DNA of 22,838 nucleotides from Planctomycetota bacterium (GCA_024277285.1 JAJRVM010000287.1:1-22838), one strand, 5' to 3'. Shown: positions 1 through 8,344, counted from the first letter of the stretch. Notes: generated by a model from the sequence alone, not told the origin. Numbers and translations are program-made.

Positions 1-89
1 AAGGACGAGGGCTGGCGTCTGTATCGCCCCTGCCGGGGCTTTACCGATATTGTTTGCCGAGGACCGGGGCCTGACGACCCCGGCAAGGA

Positions 90-110
90 CTATGTTGGCC
101 CTCCGGGCCT
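90..110 (+). repeat. Dispersed repeat block A, copy 1
   Basis: A 21-bp block around the palindrome ggccctccgggcc matches 9051-9071 at 19 of 21 positions; only the two bases after ctatg differ. Both copies lie in non-coding DNA next to a copy of block B, but in opposite block order. This suggests a shuffled, mobile or recombining repeat family. Confidence 0.7.
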
Positions 111-210
111 TAAAAAACGAAGCTCACGGCCAAACGCCGTACACGGTCGCTTATTTCTTGACCGATACTAATGGACGCCCATGAAAAAGGGCCCTCCGCC
201 GGGCATGTCC

Positions 211-237
211 CGGCCGGAGGCACGACGGGTCAGCTAC
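211..237 (+). repeat. Dispersed repeat block B, copy 1
   Basis: This 27-bp block matches 8931-8957 at 26 of 27 positions, with 22 consecutive identical bases at its 3' part (core gcacgacgggtcagctac). A chance match of this length in 23 kb is very unlikely. The block is not coding in either place. Confidence 0.8.
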
Positions 238-494
238 AAGCCCTCTCCCATTGTTCTCGTCGGACGAACGAACGTCTTTCTATTAATCGCCACTTTGCTG
301 AGGCCGAATCGAGACGCGGTTTGCTTCCGCATTGGCCGCCTGCCTTTCAAGCTGGGCAATGTTCCTCGGTCGCGCTATAGAGAGAGCGTTACGATTTGAA
401 CTCGTGAACGGTTACTCTTTATTCGCGTTGATTAGCGGTCCCCTTTCTGGCTGCGCTGCGCGCACCCTCATTCTCGTGAACGGCTACCTTCAAT

Positions 495-1172
495 TCATGC
501 TGACCCACCACCGCCATGGCCACCACCGCCCGAGCCACCATGATTGGAGCCACCATGGTTGGGGCCGCCATGTGGCGGACGGGCAGGCCGACGTGAACGC
601 CATGGGACGGGCGACCGATTTCGGTACTTAGGGTAGCTGCCGTCGTAGTAAGGCGGTGGCTGTTGCCGGCCATAGGGCTCCACTTGCGTCCCCATGCCTG
701 GGCCGTACTGTCCTGGGCCGTACTGTCCTGGGCCATTCTGTCCTGGGCCATTCTGTCCTGGGCCATTCTGTGGATACGGAGCAGGGTAGGGCGCTGGATA
801 AGGGTAATAGCCCGGTTGGTTCAGACCAGCAAAAGGTGCACCCCAACCCGAATAGGGAACGCTATAGGGCCGGTAAGGAAACCGCCATTCGCCGTAGGGC
901 CGAATCGGCCGTCCCCATTCTTCCACGATGTGCATGTTATCAGTCGAGTTCCCGGCCTGAATCGAGCTGCGCGTATTACGATACCCGCTGCGCCGGTAGT
1001 CGGGTCGCGCGTAGGTATAAAAGGGCCCGATCGGCGAGTACTGCGTCACGCGTTCTCCCGTCGTGGGATCGTGCGAGTAGTAGGATGGAGCCGTGATCCA
1101 ATCAGCCGCAACGGCGACGTGGTTCAACGCCAGCGCTGCGCAAAGGGCGGTCATCATGGTTTGAAAAGTCAT
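495..1172 (-). CDS. Secreted Gly/Pro/Tyr-rich protein
   Basis: About 225 residues, function not recognised. The ATG at 1172 is chosen because it begins directly with a signal peptide (MTFQTMMTALCAALALNHVAVAA, probable cleavage after AVA or AVAA). An upstream GTG at 1238 would put about 22 extra residues before it. The middle is Tyr/Pro/Arg rich (PYRPYSVPYSGWG). It is followed by a five-fold repeat of NGPGQ/YGPGQ, encoded by 15-bp DNA repeats, and a glycine/histidine-rich tail (HGGSGGGGHGGGG). The composition suggests an extracellular or envelope-associated disordered protein. It is the last gene of a minus-strand run; a Shine-Dalgarno site is not evident, which is not unusual for planctomycetes. 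The coding call rests on the signal peptide and the frame-preserving repeats. Confidence 0.7.
   Translation of the reverse strand: MTFQTMMTALCAALALNHVAVAADWITAPSYYSHDPTTGERVTQYSPIGPFYTYARPDYRRSGYRNTRSSIQAGNSTDNMHIVEEWGRPIRPYGEWRFPYRPYSVPYSGWGAPFAGLNQPGYYPYPAPYPAPYPQNGPGQNGPGQNGPGQYGPGQYGPGMGTQVEPYGRQQPPPYYDGSYPKYRNRSPVPWRSRRPARPPHGGPNHGGSNHGGSGGGGHGGGGSA
697..771. repeat. Five tandem 15-bp units inside a CDS
   Basis: Five back-to-back 15-bp units: two of cctgggccgtactgt, then three of cctgggccattctgt. In the minus-strand gene they encode five copies of a Y/N-GPGQ pentapeptide. The unit length is a multiple of three, so copy-number changes would keep the frame. Confidence 0.95.
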
Positions 1173-1455
1173 GGGGAGGACGCCTGTGATAAGAAACCTA
1201 TGAGAGGGATAGCAATCTAACGTTGCCGCGTCTCTCACCCCCGCGTGTTTTGCAATTTATGCCGCAGTGCTTTCTGCTGTATTCTCTTTGCGGCGCGTGC
1301 CTTTGCCTTTCCTGCCGCCGCGGCCTCGGACTCCCTGCCACTCGCGAGTGTCTACGGTACAGCGTTTTGGGGACTGCGAGTTTTAGGGTTTGCGAATCGG
1401 GTAAGGAGGGGCCTGGCCCCCGATCAAATCAACCAGCTCGGTGTTGCTTTCTCGA

Positions 1456-1707
1456 TTACCGAGCAGGTCGTTCCACCATAAGTTCGCCTTTCTTCGGATC
1501 GTAGACATACCGTTGGCCTTCGGGCAGCGTCGGCAGCTTGATCTGGTTCGTCTTGATAATCTTCTCGAAGAACTCTTCTTCGGACACCGGTTTCTTGCCA
1601 TTGAGTGCTTCATACAACTGCATGGCGTGCGGGATCTGAATCTCGAACACGGCGCGTTCCCGAGTCCGAAACAGGGCAACCGCCGGAGCCACAATGGCCT
1701 TAACCAT
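1456..1707 (-). pseudogene. C-terminal part of a split lipoprotein gene
   Basis: An 83-residue frame (MVKAIVAPAVALF... ending MVERPAR). It sits in exactly the same reading frame as the lipoprotein frame upstream, separated only by one TAA codon (1711-1713) and one Arg codon. It has no signal peptide of its own. As I recall the family, planctomycete homologues carry both halves in one secreted protein: a Pro-rich lipoprotein start, then 'RTRE..FEIQIP.AM.LY' and 'LPEG.RYVYDP'. I therefore read this as the rest of one gene interrupted by a nonsense codon. A GGAAG eight bases before the ATG at 1707 could allow re-initiation, so it may still be translated as a separate polypeptide. Confidence 0.6.
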
Positions 1708-1710
1708 CCG

Positions 1711-1998
1711 TTAATCTTCCAAACTCCGACCTTTCGCGCCGACGCCAACTTGTGCCTTAACTCGCTGAGTCACGCCCCCCCCTTGATCTTGATCGATGAT
1801 CTCGACGCGACCCCCGCGTGGATAGGGCAAATCGGTCCCACCGGGCTCGGCGAGCACTGGCGGGCGCGGTGGCCCTTTCGGCGGCGCTTCGGCTCCAGGA
1901 GTTGCTTCTTTCGGTTCCGTCGAATTGTTGGAACACCCCATCACGGCCACACCGACCACACTCACGCTCAAAACCAGACAAAACCAGCTCAATCGCAT
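1711..1998 (-). CDS. Small Pro-rich lipoprotein, probably truncated
   Basis: 95 residues from the ATG at 1998, which has a strong GGGAGGGG ribosome site just upstream; earlier in-frame starts lack one. The N-terminus is a lipoprotein signal (MRLSWFCLVLSVSVVGVAVMGC) with lipobox Val-Met-Gly-Cys, Cys22 being the predicted lipidated residue. After it comes a Pro/Glu-rich linker (TEPKEATPGAEAPPKGPPRP) and a segment with VEIIDQD and QVGVGAKGRS. The frame ends at TAA (1711-1713) but continues openly beyond it into the 1456-1707 frame. The product is presumably anchored to a membrane; function unknown. It lies 76 bp downstream of surE on the same strand and may be co-transcribed. Confidence 0.75.
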   Translation of the reverse strand: MRLSWFCLVLSVSVVGVAVMGCSNNSTEPKEATPGAEAPPKGPPRPPVLAEPGGTDLPYPRGGRVEIIDQDQGGGVTQRVKAQVGVGAKGRSLED

Positions 1999-2074
1999 TG
2001 CCGTCCCCTCCCGATGAGACCGCCTGGCCATGTAGCACGAGCCAATGTACACACAAGCCACGCGGGTTCACTTG

Positions 2075-2845
2075 TCATGATTCAAGATCCAAATCCAGAT
2101 TCCAATCTTCCATGAGCTGCATTTCCATTCGATCTGTCATATCGTATTGCAATGGCGACAGCGTAACAAACCCCTTATCGAGGGCCGACAGATCGGTCTC
2201 ATACGGCGTCGGGCGCGGTGCCGGATCGGGTGCCGCCCAATAATAAGTTCGCCCTTTGGGATCCTTGCGTTTGATAAACTTTTCGCCATACCGAATGATG
2301 CTCATCGGCACAACTTTCAACTGCGTCGTTTGCGCGATCGCCACCGTCGGAATATTCAAGTTATAGAGCTGCGGCTTGGCACCTTTTTCTTGCAGGATCT
2401 GCTCGATCACATGACGTGCCAACGTTGCCGCTTTCTCGTACTGAGCATGTTCATCAAATTCCAGCGAAACGGCGACGCTGGTAATCCCAAAAAAAGCACC
2501 CTCAATGGCCGCCGCCACCGTGCCGGAATAGAGCACATTGATGCCGGCGTTGAGTCCGCCATTCATACCACTGACGACCAGATCAGGACGCTGTGGACAA
2601 AGCTCGCCAATACCGATCTTGACGCAATCGGCCGGGCTTCCTTCAACAGCCCAACCCCGCCGCCGCCCGCCGTGATACACTTCTTTGCAGATCAACGGGC
2701 TCAGAAACGTAATCGAATGTCCAACACCACTCTGTTCGGTTGCCGGCGCCACCACCGTCACGCGCCCAAGACGCTCCAATTCATGCTCTAAGGCTTCCAG
2801 TCCGGGGGCATAAATGCCGTCATCATTTGTGAGCAGAATCTCCAC
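2075..2845 (-). CDS. surE: 5'/3'-nucleotidase SurE
   Basis: SurE removes phosphate from nucleoside monophosphates (and in some species exopolyphosphate) in the cytoplasm. The start is a GTG at 2845, so that the protein begins with the family's N-terminus (M)EILLTNDDG, whose Asp8-Asp9 bind the divalent metal. The longer open frame upstream (to 3124) carries no family sequence. Other family motifs are TEQSGVGHSIT, EGSPADCVKIG and SGMNGGLNAG, whose Asn is a metal ligand. The 256-residue length fits the usual 250-260. It reads away from guaA across a 650-bp gap and is followed by the split lipoprotein gene. GGAAAG lies 12 bases before the GTG. Confidence 0.95.
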   Translation of the reverse strand: MEILLTNDDGIYAPGLEALEHELERLGRVTVVAPATEQSGVGHSITFLSPLICKEVYHGGRRRGWAVEGSPADCVKIGIGELCPQRPDLVVSGMNGGLNAGINVLYSGTVAAAIEGAFFGITSVAVSLEFDEHAQYEKAATLARHVIEQILQEKGAKPQLYNLNIPTVAIAQTTQLKVVPMSIIRYGEKFIKRKDPKGRTYYWAAPDPAPRPTPYETDLSALDKGFVTLSPLQYDMTDRMEMQLMEDWNLDLDLES

Positions 2846-3497
2846 GTGTTCCGGCTTTCCATTATTCAAAGGTCGATTAGATCCATGCGTTTCATGATAG
2901 TCGACCGAGCCCATTTTAGCAACGAACGGACGTTCGCAAACCTTTACCCCAGAACAGATTACGCCGGTTATACTCAATTTCAGGCACGCGGTGTCAGCAG
3001 AACCGGCACGGTCGCGATAGCCACGATTCCTCGGGGCCTGGAGGTTTGTCCGCGCGGGGCCTATAATCGCTCCTTTCCATCCCGCGCCCTTTTTGGGTCC
3101 AGGCGGGATGTTTGTGTTTATCAACCGTCAATGTAGAGACACCAACGTTGACGCGGCGCGCCAGCTTGTATGCGCCCTCGTGCCGGAGTACCTCGTTCCA
3201 AACATGAGGCGACGCGTTAGCAGCAACCCGCCGCGTGACGCAGTACTCCCATCGGCCGGCGACGCTTTCCGATCGAATGGGACACGCGTTGGCCGAGATT
3301 TTCCGGAGCAGTGGGATTCGGGGCAGCAGTGGGATTCGGGGCAGCGAGGGAGTTCGGGGCAGTGGACGCGTGCCCGGTGCGCACACTTGGTACCACCTGA
3401 ATTCAAACCGCCCCGCCGACAACGACTCCGTCCGTAGACTAACCGAGCGCCTCCGGGCTAACTCGCCGTAATTGGCTTCGTCATAGGAGTGTCCGAC
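2846..3497. other. Divergent intergenic region surE/guaA
   Basis: About 650 bp between oppositely oriented surE and guaA. Both promoters should lie here, but I see no clear -35/-10 pair. Open frames on both strands look like chance. The guaA-proximal half contains an 18-bp tandem repeat (3307-3360). The ribosome binding site for guaA, AGGAG at 3485-3489, is well placed eight bases before its ATG. Confidence 0.6.
3307..3360. repeat. 18-bp tandem repeat, three units
   Basis: Two identical units (agcagtgggattcggggc) at 3307-3324 and 3325-3342 and a diverged third at 3343-3360, about 140 bp upstream of the guaA start. Not coding as far as I can tell. Confidence 0.95.
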
Positions 3498-5072
3498 ATG
3501 GGCAAGTCAACCGAGCCCTCCGCACCTCAATCGTCACGTGAGCGCGTTCTGATTCTCGATTTCGGCTCGCAATATGCCCAACTCATCGCGCGGCGCGTGC
3601 GCGAACAGCACGTGTTTTGCGAGATTGTGCGACACGACATCAGCGCAGAGCAGATTTTGCAACACAATCCGAAGGGACTGATTCTGTCCGGCAGTCCGTC
3701 AAGTGTTTACGGTGGTGACGCACCGCAATGCGATCCGGAGATCTTCAACTTGGGTCTGCCGATTCTCGGTATCTGCTACGGCATGCAATTGGCCTGTCAG
3801 GCGTTGGGCGGACGTGTCGACAGCTCGGCCACCCGCGAATATGGGCCGGCCCACTGCCAGATAACCGGCCAGTCGGAACTGTTTGACGGGTTGCCTGAGG
3901 AGATCGATGTGTGGATGAGCCATGGCGACCAGGTCACCGCGGTCGCCAACGATTTCATCCCGCTGGCACGCACCTCCACCTGCCCGATCGCGGCAGTCAA
4001 ACACCGTCAATTGCCGGTTTACGGACTGCAATTCCATCCGGAAGTCACCCATACGCCTCTGGGGGGCCTGCTGCTGCGCAATTTCGTCATGTCCGTCTGC
4101 GATTGTCAAGGGACCTGGCGACTCGGGGACTTTGCCGCCGAGACGGTCCAGCAGATCCGCGAAACCGTGGGCGATTCGCGCGTCATCTGTGGCCTGTCGG
4201 GAGGTGTCGATTCGTCGGTCACCGCCGCGCTCCTCTATCAGGCGATCGGCAACCAACTGTCGTGTATCCTGGTGGACAATGGCATGCTGCGTAAGGACGA
4301 AAAAGCGGCCGTGATCGCCGAATTCACCAAGCACTTCAAGAGTGATTTGCACGTTGTTTCCGCCGAAGATCGGTTCCTCACCAATCTGCGCGGCATTACC
4401 GAACCCCAGGAGAAACGCAAGCGAATCGGGCACTGCTTTATCGACTGCTTTGCCGCCGAGGCGACCAAGATCCAAGACGCTCGCTTCCTGGCTCAAGGTA
4501 CCCTGTATCCCGACGTGATAGAAAGTGGCGCTGCGGTCGATGGCCCGGCGGCGACGATCAAGCTGCACCACAACGTCGGCGGACTGCCCGACGAACTTGG
4601 TTTTGAATTGATCGAACCCCTTCGTGACCTGTTCAAAGATGAAGTGCGCGCCCTGGGGAGCGAACTTGCGCTGCCAGATGATATCGTCTGGCGACACCCA
4701 TTCCCCGGCCCCGGACTGGCCGTTCGCTGTCTGGGTGAAGTGACCAAGGAACGGCTTGATGTCCTCCGCGAGGCCGATGCGATCGTGGTCAATGAAATCA
4801 AAGCCGCCGGGCTCTACCGCAAAACTTCCCAAGCGTTCGCCGTGCTGCTGCCCGTACAGAGCGTCGGCGTGATGGGTGATGCACGTACGTACGAAAATGC
4901 GGTGGCCGTCCGGTGCGTCAACACGGATGACTTCATGACCGCCGACTGGAGCCGACTCCCCTATGAAGTGCTTGGCCGTATCTCCACGCGAATCATTAAC
5001 GAAGTACAAGGCGTTAACCGCGTCTGTTACGACATCAGCTCTAAGCCCCCCGCAACGATCGAGTGGGAATAG
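3498..5072 (+). CDS. guaA: GMP synthase (glutamine-hydrolysing)
   Basis: Converts XMP to GMP using ATP and the ammonia released from glutamine; last step of guanine nucleotide synthesis, cytoplasmic. The ATG at 3498 is preferred over the in-frame GTG at 3489 because AGGAG (3485-3489) lies eight bases before it; the protein is then 524 residues, typical for the family. The N-terminal class I amidotransferase domain has the nucleophile Cys93 in GICYGMQ and His180/Glu182 in FHPEVTHT. The ATP pyrophosphatase domain has the P-loop SGGVDSS at 234-240. The C-terminal dimerisation domain ends in the conserved PPATIEWE. guaB, for the preceding step, lies 13 kb away on the same strand. Confidence 0.98.
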   Translation: MGKSTEPSAPQSSRERVLILDFGSQYAQLIARRVREQHVFCEIVRHDISAEQILQHNPKGLILSGSPSSVYGGDAPQCDPEIFNLGLPILGICYGMQLACQALGGRVDSSATREYGPAHCQITGQSELFDGLPEEIDVWMSHGDQVTAVANDFIPLARTSTCPIAAVKHRQLPVYGLQFHPEVTHTPLGGLLLRNFVMSVCDCQGTWRLGDFAAETVQQIRETVGDSRVICGLSGGVDSSVTAALLYQAIGNQLSCILVDNGMLRKDEKAAVIAEFTKHFKSDLHVVSAEDRFLTNLRGITEPQEKRKRIGHCFIDCFAAEATKIQDARFLAQGTLYPDVIESGAAVDGPAATIKLHHNVGGLPDELGFELIEPLRDLFKDEVRALGSELALPDDIVWRHPFPGPGLAVRCLGEVTKERLDVLREADAIVVNEIKAAGLYRKTSQAFAVLLPVQSVGVMGDARTYENAVAVRCVNTDDFMTADWSRLPYEVLGRISTRIINEVQGVNRVCYDISSKPPATIEWE

Positions 5073-5108
5073 CCGCGCAGATGCTTTTTTTGGGGGGGTG
5101 GCCCAGTA

Positions 5109-5136
5109 CAGGAAACACAGTAGCAGGAAACACAGT
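5109..5136. repeat. 15-bp tandem repeat
   Basis: caggaaacacagt occurs at 5109-5121 and again at 5124-5136 (period 15), just downstream of guaA. Confidence 0.9.
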
Positions 5137-5232
5137 GCGGCAAGGCCGCCAAACATCTACCGATCGGACAGCACTGCCCCGCTCTCGCTGGTCGCTGTCT
5201 TTTGCGGTCGAGAACAAACTTTTCGGTAACAG

Positions 5233-5248
5233 TTTAGCCGAATGAAGT
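5233..5248 (+). repeat. Dispersed repeat block C, copy 1
   Basis: tttagccgaatgaagt here is identical to 9010-9025; the bases just before (aac, then a T-rich stretch) are also similar. Both copies are intergenic and downstream of plus-strand genes. Confidence 0.7.
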
Positions 5249-5268
5249 AATGTCGCTTTCAAGAGACT

Positions 5269-5289
5269 CCCATGGGCTTGTCCCATGGG
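5269..5289. repeat. Paired cccatggg palindromes
   Basis: Two copies of the self-complementary octamer cccatggg separated by cttgt. Together they can also fold as one hairpin. It lies about 40 bp before the long perfect hairpin. Confidence 0.7.
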
Positions 5290-5330
5290 TGAATACGGCT
5301 GGTGAGCTACCCGCGATGCCGGCTACTCAC

Positions 5331-5375
5331 CCCCCTTCCCTCCCCGCCGCCTTCGGCGGCGGGGAGGGAAGGGGG
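5331..5375. repeat. Perfect 21-bp hairpin with 3-base loop
   Basis: The arms 5331-5351 and 5355-5375 are exact reverse complements over 21 bp and nearly all G/C, with loop ttc (5352-5354). The left arm is pyrimidine-rich (starting cccccttccc) except for two G near the loop. No T-run follows on either strand, so it is not a classical terminator. It could be a REP-type element or a mobile-element end. Confidence 0.95.
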
Positions 5376-5427
5376 CCGTGGATGTGGGGGAGATGGGACG
5401 TCACGGGCAACCTACCAATCCTCTTCA

Positions 5428-5448
5428 CCCACCGCACAAGGCGGTGGG
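5428..5448. repeat. 8-bp hairpin
   Basis: cccaccgc (5428-5435) and gcggtggg (5441-5448) pair around a five-base loop, acaag. Part of the same repeat-rich block. Confidence 0.8.
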
Positions 5449-5534
5449 GGTCGACCGATGGAAAATGAACTCGAGTGCACGTCTCACTTCAGATGGCTAA
5501 ACAGTTACGCTTTTGGCCAATTGTGGCACGGCGC

Positions 5535-5584
5535 AAAAAAAAGTGCCAGGAACCTCGTTGGGCGAGATGATTCCTGGCACTTTT
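5535..5584 (-). terminator. Strong minus-strand terminator-like hairpin
   Basis: The arms aaaagtgccaggaa (5539-5552) and ttcctggcactttt (5571-5584) pair perfectly over 14 bp, and the loop holds a nested ctcg/cgag pair. Read on the minus strand, the stem runs into eight T residues (complement of 5535-5542), the form of an intrinsic terminator. On the plus strand only four T follow. No minus-strand gene lies upstream of it (5585-6090), so either it ends an unrecognised RNA or it is a repeat that merely looks like a terminator. Confidence 0.6.
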
Positions 5585-6090
5585 GCGGGTAAGTACTCAG
5601 CTGCGGGGAACAGCCAAGTCCTCGAGGTGCACGGATGCTCAGTCCAACTCCGGTTGCGGGGCGAGCACGCGGATGGCTCGATACCGTTGTTGGCGAGCGG
5701 TTGGCAAGTGAAGTACGCGGAAGTTTGCCGGTATTAGGCATCGACTTTGATCAACCGGTGCAACCATGATTTTCGGATCGCGACGTATAGCCGTCAAAAA
5801 CGTTATCGTTGCCGTATGTAGATTAACTTACAAAAATTGCCCATCTTAACGAGCGACCTAACGGCGATGGCAGCCAAGACTCAAATGGTCTGTAACCAGT
5901 GCGAGTCAGCGGGCAGCCGATGCCTTCGCGCATCCGTGACTGGGCGTTGCCGACACCAACAGGAGCAACGCTCCCCAACATCAACCGACAACAAACCAAA
6001 CCGCGGTGTTCCTAACGATGCACGCAAGAAAAGGGATCGCCACGACACTCCACGACCCATCAACCCTCAACTCGATCAGCGCGAACGTTC

Positions 6091-7764
6091 ATGAGCAAGC
6101 AATACATTTTCACGATCGCCGACTTGACCAAGAAACACGGTACGAAAGAGGTGCTCAGCAACATCTGGCTCGCCTTTTATCCTGGTGCCAAGATTGGTGT
6201 GTTGGGACGAAACGGTTCGGGCAAGAGCAGCCTATTGCGGATCATGGCGGGCGAAGACGACCAATTTGATGGCGAAGCGAGTTTGACCGGTGCTTTCACG
6301 CGCGGCTATTTGCCACAAGAACCACGGCTCACCGAATCACTCGATGTTTGGGGCAACTTACAAGAAGCAATCGCTCCGCGCCGCGCCGTGGTCGACCGGT
6401 TCAACGAAATCAGCCAGTTATTGGCCGAACCCATGGACGACGATGCCATGCAAAAGCTGTGCGACGAAATGGCTCGACTGCAGGATCGTATCGACGCCGA
6501 GAATCTATGGGAGTTGGACCACGAGATTGAAATCGCGATCGATGTGATGAATCTTCCACCGAAGGACGCCGATGTCACGACTCTCTCTGGCGGCGAGCGG
6601 CGCCGAGTCGCTTTGTGCAAGCTGTTGCTGCTGCGGCCCGACCTGCTGCTGCTTGATGAACCGACGAACCACCTGGACGCGGAAGCGGTTCAGTGGCTTG
6701 AACGGCACCTTGCCGACTACTCAGGAACCGTCGTTGCCGTCACCCACGACCGCTACTTCCTGGACAACGTGGCGCAGTGGATCTTGGAACTCGACCGCGG
6801 CCGCGGCATCCCCTGGGAAGGCAACTATTCCTCGTGGCTCGAGCAAAAGCAACAGCGATTGGAACGAGAAGAAAAATCGTCGCAAGCGCGGCAAAAATCG
6901 TTGCAACGCGAGCTCGAATGGGTGCGTATGGCGCCCCGCGCGCGGCAAGCCAAAAGCAAAGCGAGGATTAAGGCTTACGAGCAACTCGCGTCACAGAGAT
7001 TTGAAGAACGGATGGACGAGTTTGAAATCCAAATCCCACCCGGTAACCACCTGGGCGACCTGGTCGTCGAAGGGGTTGACCTGTGCAAACAATTCGACGA
7101 GACCATCTTGATAGAGGACCTCAGCTTTCGATTGCCACCGGGCGGTATCGTGGGGATCATCGGTCCCAATGGCGCCGGCAAGACAACGCTGTTTCGGATG
7201 TTCACACAAGAACAACAACCTTCGTCGGGACAATTGCGCGTCGGACCGACCGTCGAATTCGGCTACGTCGATCAGAATCGAGATGCCTTGAAACCCGAAC
7301 ATAGCGTGTTCGAAGAAATCTCTGACGGCCATGAAACACTCGAAATGGGCGGACGCAAGATCAGCGCCCGTGCTTACGTCTCGCGGTTTAACTTCCGTGG
7401 GCCCGATCAGGAAAAGAAAGTCGGCACGCTCTCGGGCGGCGAACGGAATCGTGTTCACCTAGCCAAACTGCTGCGGCGCGGGTCCAATGTCTTGCTGCTC
7501 GATGAGCCGACCAACGATCTCGATGTCGATACGCTCCGCGCACTCGAAGAAGCGATTCTCAATTACGCCGGCTGCGTTGTCGTGATTAGCCACGATCGCT
7601 GGTTCCTCGATCGTATCACCACGCATATCCTGGCGTTCGAGGGTGATGGGTACGTCCATTGGTGCGAAGGCAATTTTCAGACCTACGAACAGCAACGTCG
7701 CCAACGACTCGGTATCGACGAAAACACGCCGCAACGGTTCCGCTATAAGAAATTGCGACGATAG
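6091..7764 (+). CDS. ettA: ABC-F translation factor EttA
   Basis: EttA is a cytoplasmic ABC-F ATPase that binds the ribosomal E site and links initiation of elongation to ATP/ADP level. The 557-residue protein has two nucleotide-binding domains. The first has Walker A GRNGSGKS (39-46), signature LSGGERRR near 165-172 and Walker B LLLLDEPTNHLD with catalytic Glu190. The second has Walker A GPNGAGKT (358-365), signature LSGGERNR and Walker B VLLLDEPTNDLD. The insertion at about 85-155 (WGNLQEAIAPRRAVVDRFNE...) is the Arm domain typical of EttA, and a charged linker follows at about 250-300. The C-terminus (SHDRWFLDRITTHILAFEG...RFRYKKLRR) is EttA-like rather than Uup-like. There are no membrane segments. 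The ATG at 6091 has no Shine-Dalgarno site but starts exactly where the family starts. Confidence 0.96.
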   Translation: MSKQYIFTIADLTKKHGTKEVLSNIWLAFYPGAKIGVLGRNGSGKSSLLRIMAGEDDQFDGEASLTGAFTRGYLPQEPRLTESLDVWGNLQEAIAPRRAVVDRFNEISQLLAEPMDDDAMQKLCDEMARLQDRIDAENLWELDHEIEIAIDVMNLPPKDADVTTLSGGERRRVALCKLLLLRPDLLLLDEPTNHLDAEAVQWLERHLADYSGTVVAVTHDRYFLDNVAQWILELDRGRGIPWEGNYSSWLEQKQQRLEREEKSSQARQKSLQRELEWVRMAPRARQAKSKARIKAYEQLASQRFEERMDEFEIQIPPGNHLGDLVVEGVDLCKQFDETILIEDLSFRLPPGGIVGIIGPNGAGKTTLFRMFTQEQQPSSGQLRVGPTVEFGYVDQNRDALKPEHSVFEEISDGHETLEMGGRKISARAYVSRFNFRGPDQEKKVGTLSGGERNRVHLAKLLRRGSNVLLLDEPTNDLDVDTLRALEEAILNYAGCVVVISHDRWFLDRITTHILAFEGDGYVHWCEGNFQTYEQQRRQRLGIDENTPQRFRYKKLRR

Positions 7765-8165
7765 TAGAGGTGTCAGGGAAAAGGAATGTCAGCCGTCAAC
7801 ACACATTGTGGGGGGACCGTGGTTTGGGCGAAGATCCAGGATTTGGCTCAAGGTTCACTTTGACGCTGGTCGAAGGCTAAACTTCACCCTGTGCCAAGAC
7901 GAGTTGCCAAGACGAGTTGCCAAGACGAGTTGCCAAGACGGGCCACTGAACTCTTCCCCCTCCCTGGAGCTAGAGCAACAACACTGGTGTATTTGCTGCA
8001 AATTGTGGCAGCGATCTTGAATCGTATCACCGGGCGGCTGGGCCGCCAACCAAATTCGAGCTACCGCTCGGTTAACAGTGGAACGCTCCCGTTGGTCGCT
8101 CAACGATGTCAAGAAGTTAACGATCCTGGTTATTAGTAGTACCGTAAAAAATGAGGTGAACAACG
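7765..8165. other. Intergenic region with 13-bp tandem repeat
   Basis: No gene is evident. It contains the tandem repeat at 7894-7941. The last part holds the ribosome site GAGGTG (8153-8158) of the next gene. Frames at 7855-8163 on either strand appear to be chance. Confidence 0.6.
7894..7941. repeat. 13-bp tandem repeat, nearly four units
   Basis: ccaagacgagttg is repeated at 7894-7906, 7907-7919 and 7920-7932, with a partial fourth copy from 7933. Non-coding. Confidence 0.95.
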
Positions 8166-8330
8166 GTGAGCATCACACGCGTGGGCACAAACCAAAGCTA
8201 CGCCGATGGATGGGAAAATGCCTTCGGTGGCAAGAAGCGGACGACGAAGAAAAAGAGCAGTGCAAGCGCCGCAAAGAAAGCCAGTCCCAAGAATCCCAAG
8301 AAGAAGACGGCCAAACGAAAATCCAAATAG
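8166..8330 (+). CDS. 54-residue lysine-rich small basic protein
   Basis: A short gene likely to be missed by length filters. The GTG at 8166 follows GAGGTG by seven bases, an ideal ribosome site. The product starts MSITRVGTNQSYADGWENAF and continues with FGGKKRTTKKK and a Lys/Ala/Ser tail (SASAAKKASPKNPKKK) resembling histone H1-like tails. I recall similar planctomycete proteins with an N-terminal 'RVGT...YA..W...FGG' block and a Lys-rich tail. A DNA- or RNA-binding role is a guess from the charge. It stands alone on the plus strand after ettA and ends with TAG. Confidence 0.85.
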   Translation: MSITRVGTNQSYADGWENAFGGKKRTTKKKSSASAAKKASPKNPKKKTAKRKSK

Positions 8331-8344
8331 TAATGACTCTCGTG

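Larger units (their letters stand above)
1..494. other. Gene-free, hairpin-rich intergenic DNA
   Basis: I see no convincing gene in this stretch. It holds several short GC-rich inverted repeats: gcccc/ggggc (26-39), ccgggg/ccccgg (64-83) and ggccc/gggcc (97-109). It also carries two blocks that recur near 8931-9071 (listed separately). The open frames at 171-631 have no homology that I recognise, no good ribosome binding site and no codon bias, so I treat them as chance. Hairpins of this type are common between genes in planctomycete genomes; their role is unknown to me. Confidence 0.6.
5073..6090. other. 1 kb repeat-filled intergenic region
   Basis: No gene is evident between guaA and ettA. 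The stretch begins with adjoining T7 and G7 runs (about 5082-5097), then a 15-bp tandem repeat, a dispersed repeat copy (5233-5248), a cccatggg inverted pair, a 21-bp perfect hairpin, a smaller hairpin and a minus-strand terminator-like element, all listed separately. 5590-6090 has no recognisable feature and no Shine-Dalgarno site before ettA. Frames such as 5837-6094 show no coding character. Confidence 0.6.

Noticed and set aside
389..405. GATTTGAAC, resembling a tRNA T-loop on the minus strand
   Set aside because: The flanking bases do not form a T-stem and no acceptor or anticodon arm is found around it.
1711..1713. In-frame TAA considered as a recoded sense codon
   Set aside because: The selenocysteine system recodes TGA only; no evidence for TAA recoding elsewhere, since many genes here end normally.
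3699..5156. 485-codon open frame antisense to guaA
   Set aside because: It mirrors the codon structure of guaA, which has all expected catalytic motifs; the antisense product has no recognisable domain or ribosome site.
7894..7941. Tandem 13-mers considered as a CRISPR array
   Set aside because: The units are directly adjacent without spacers and too short.
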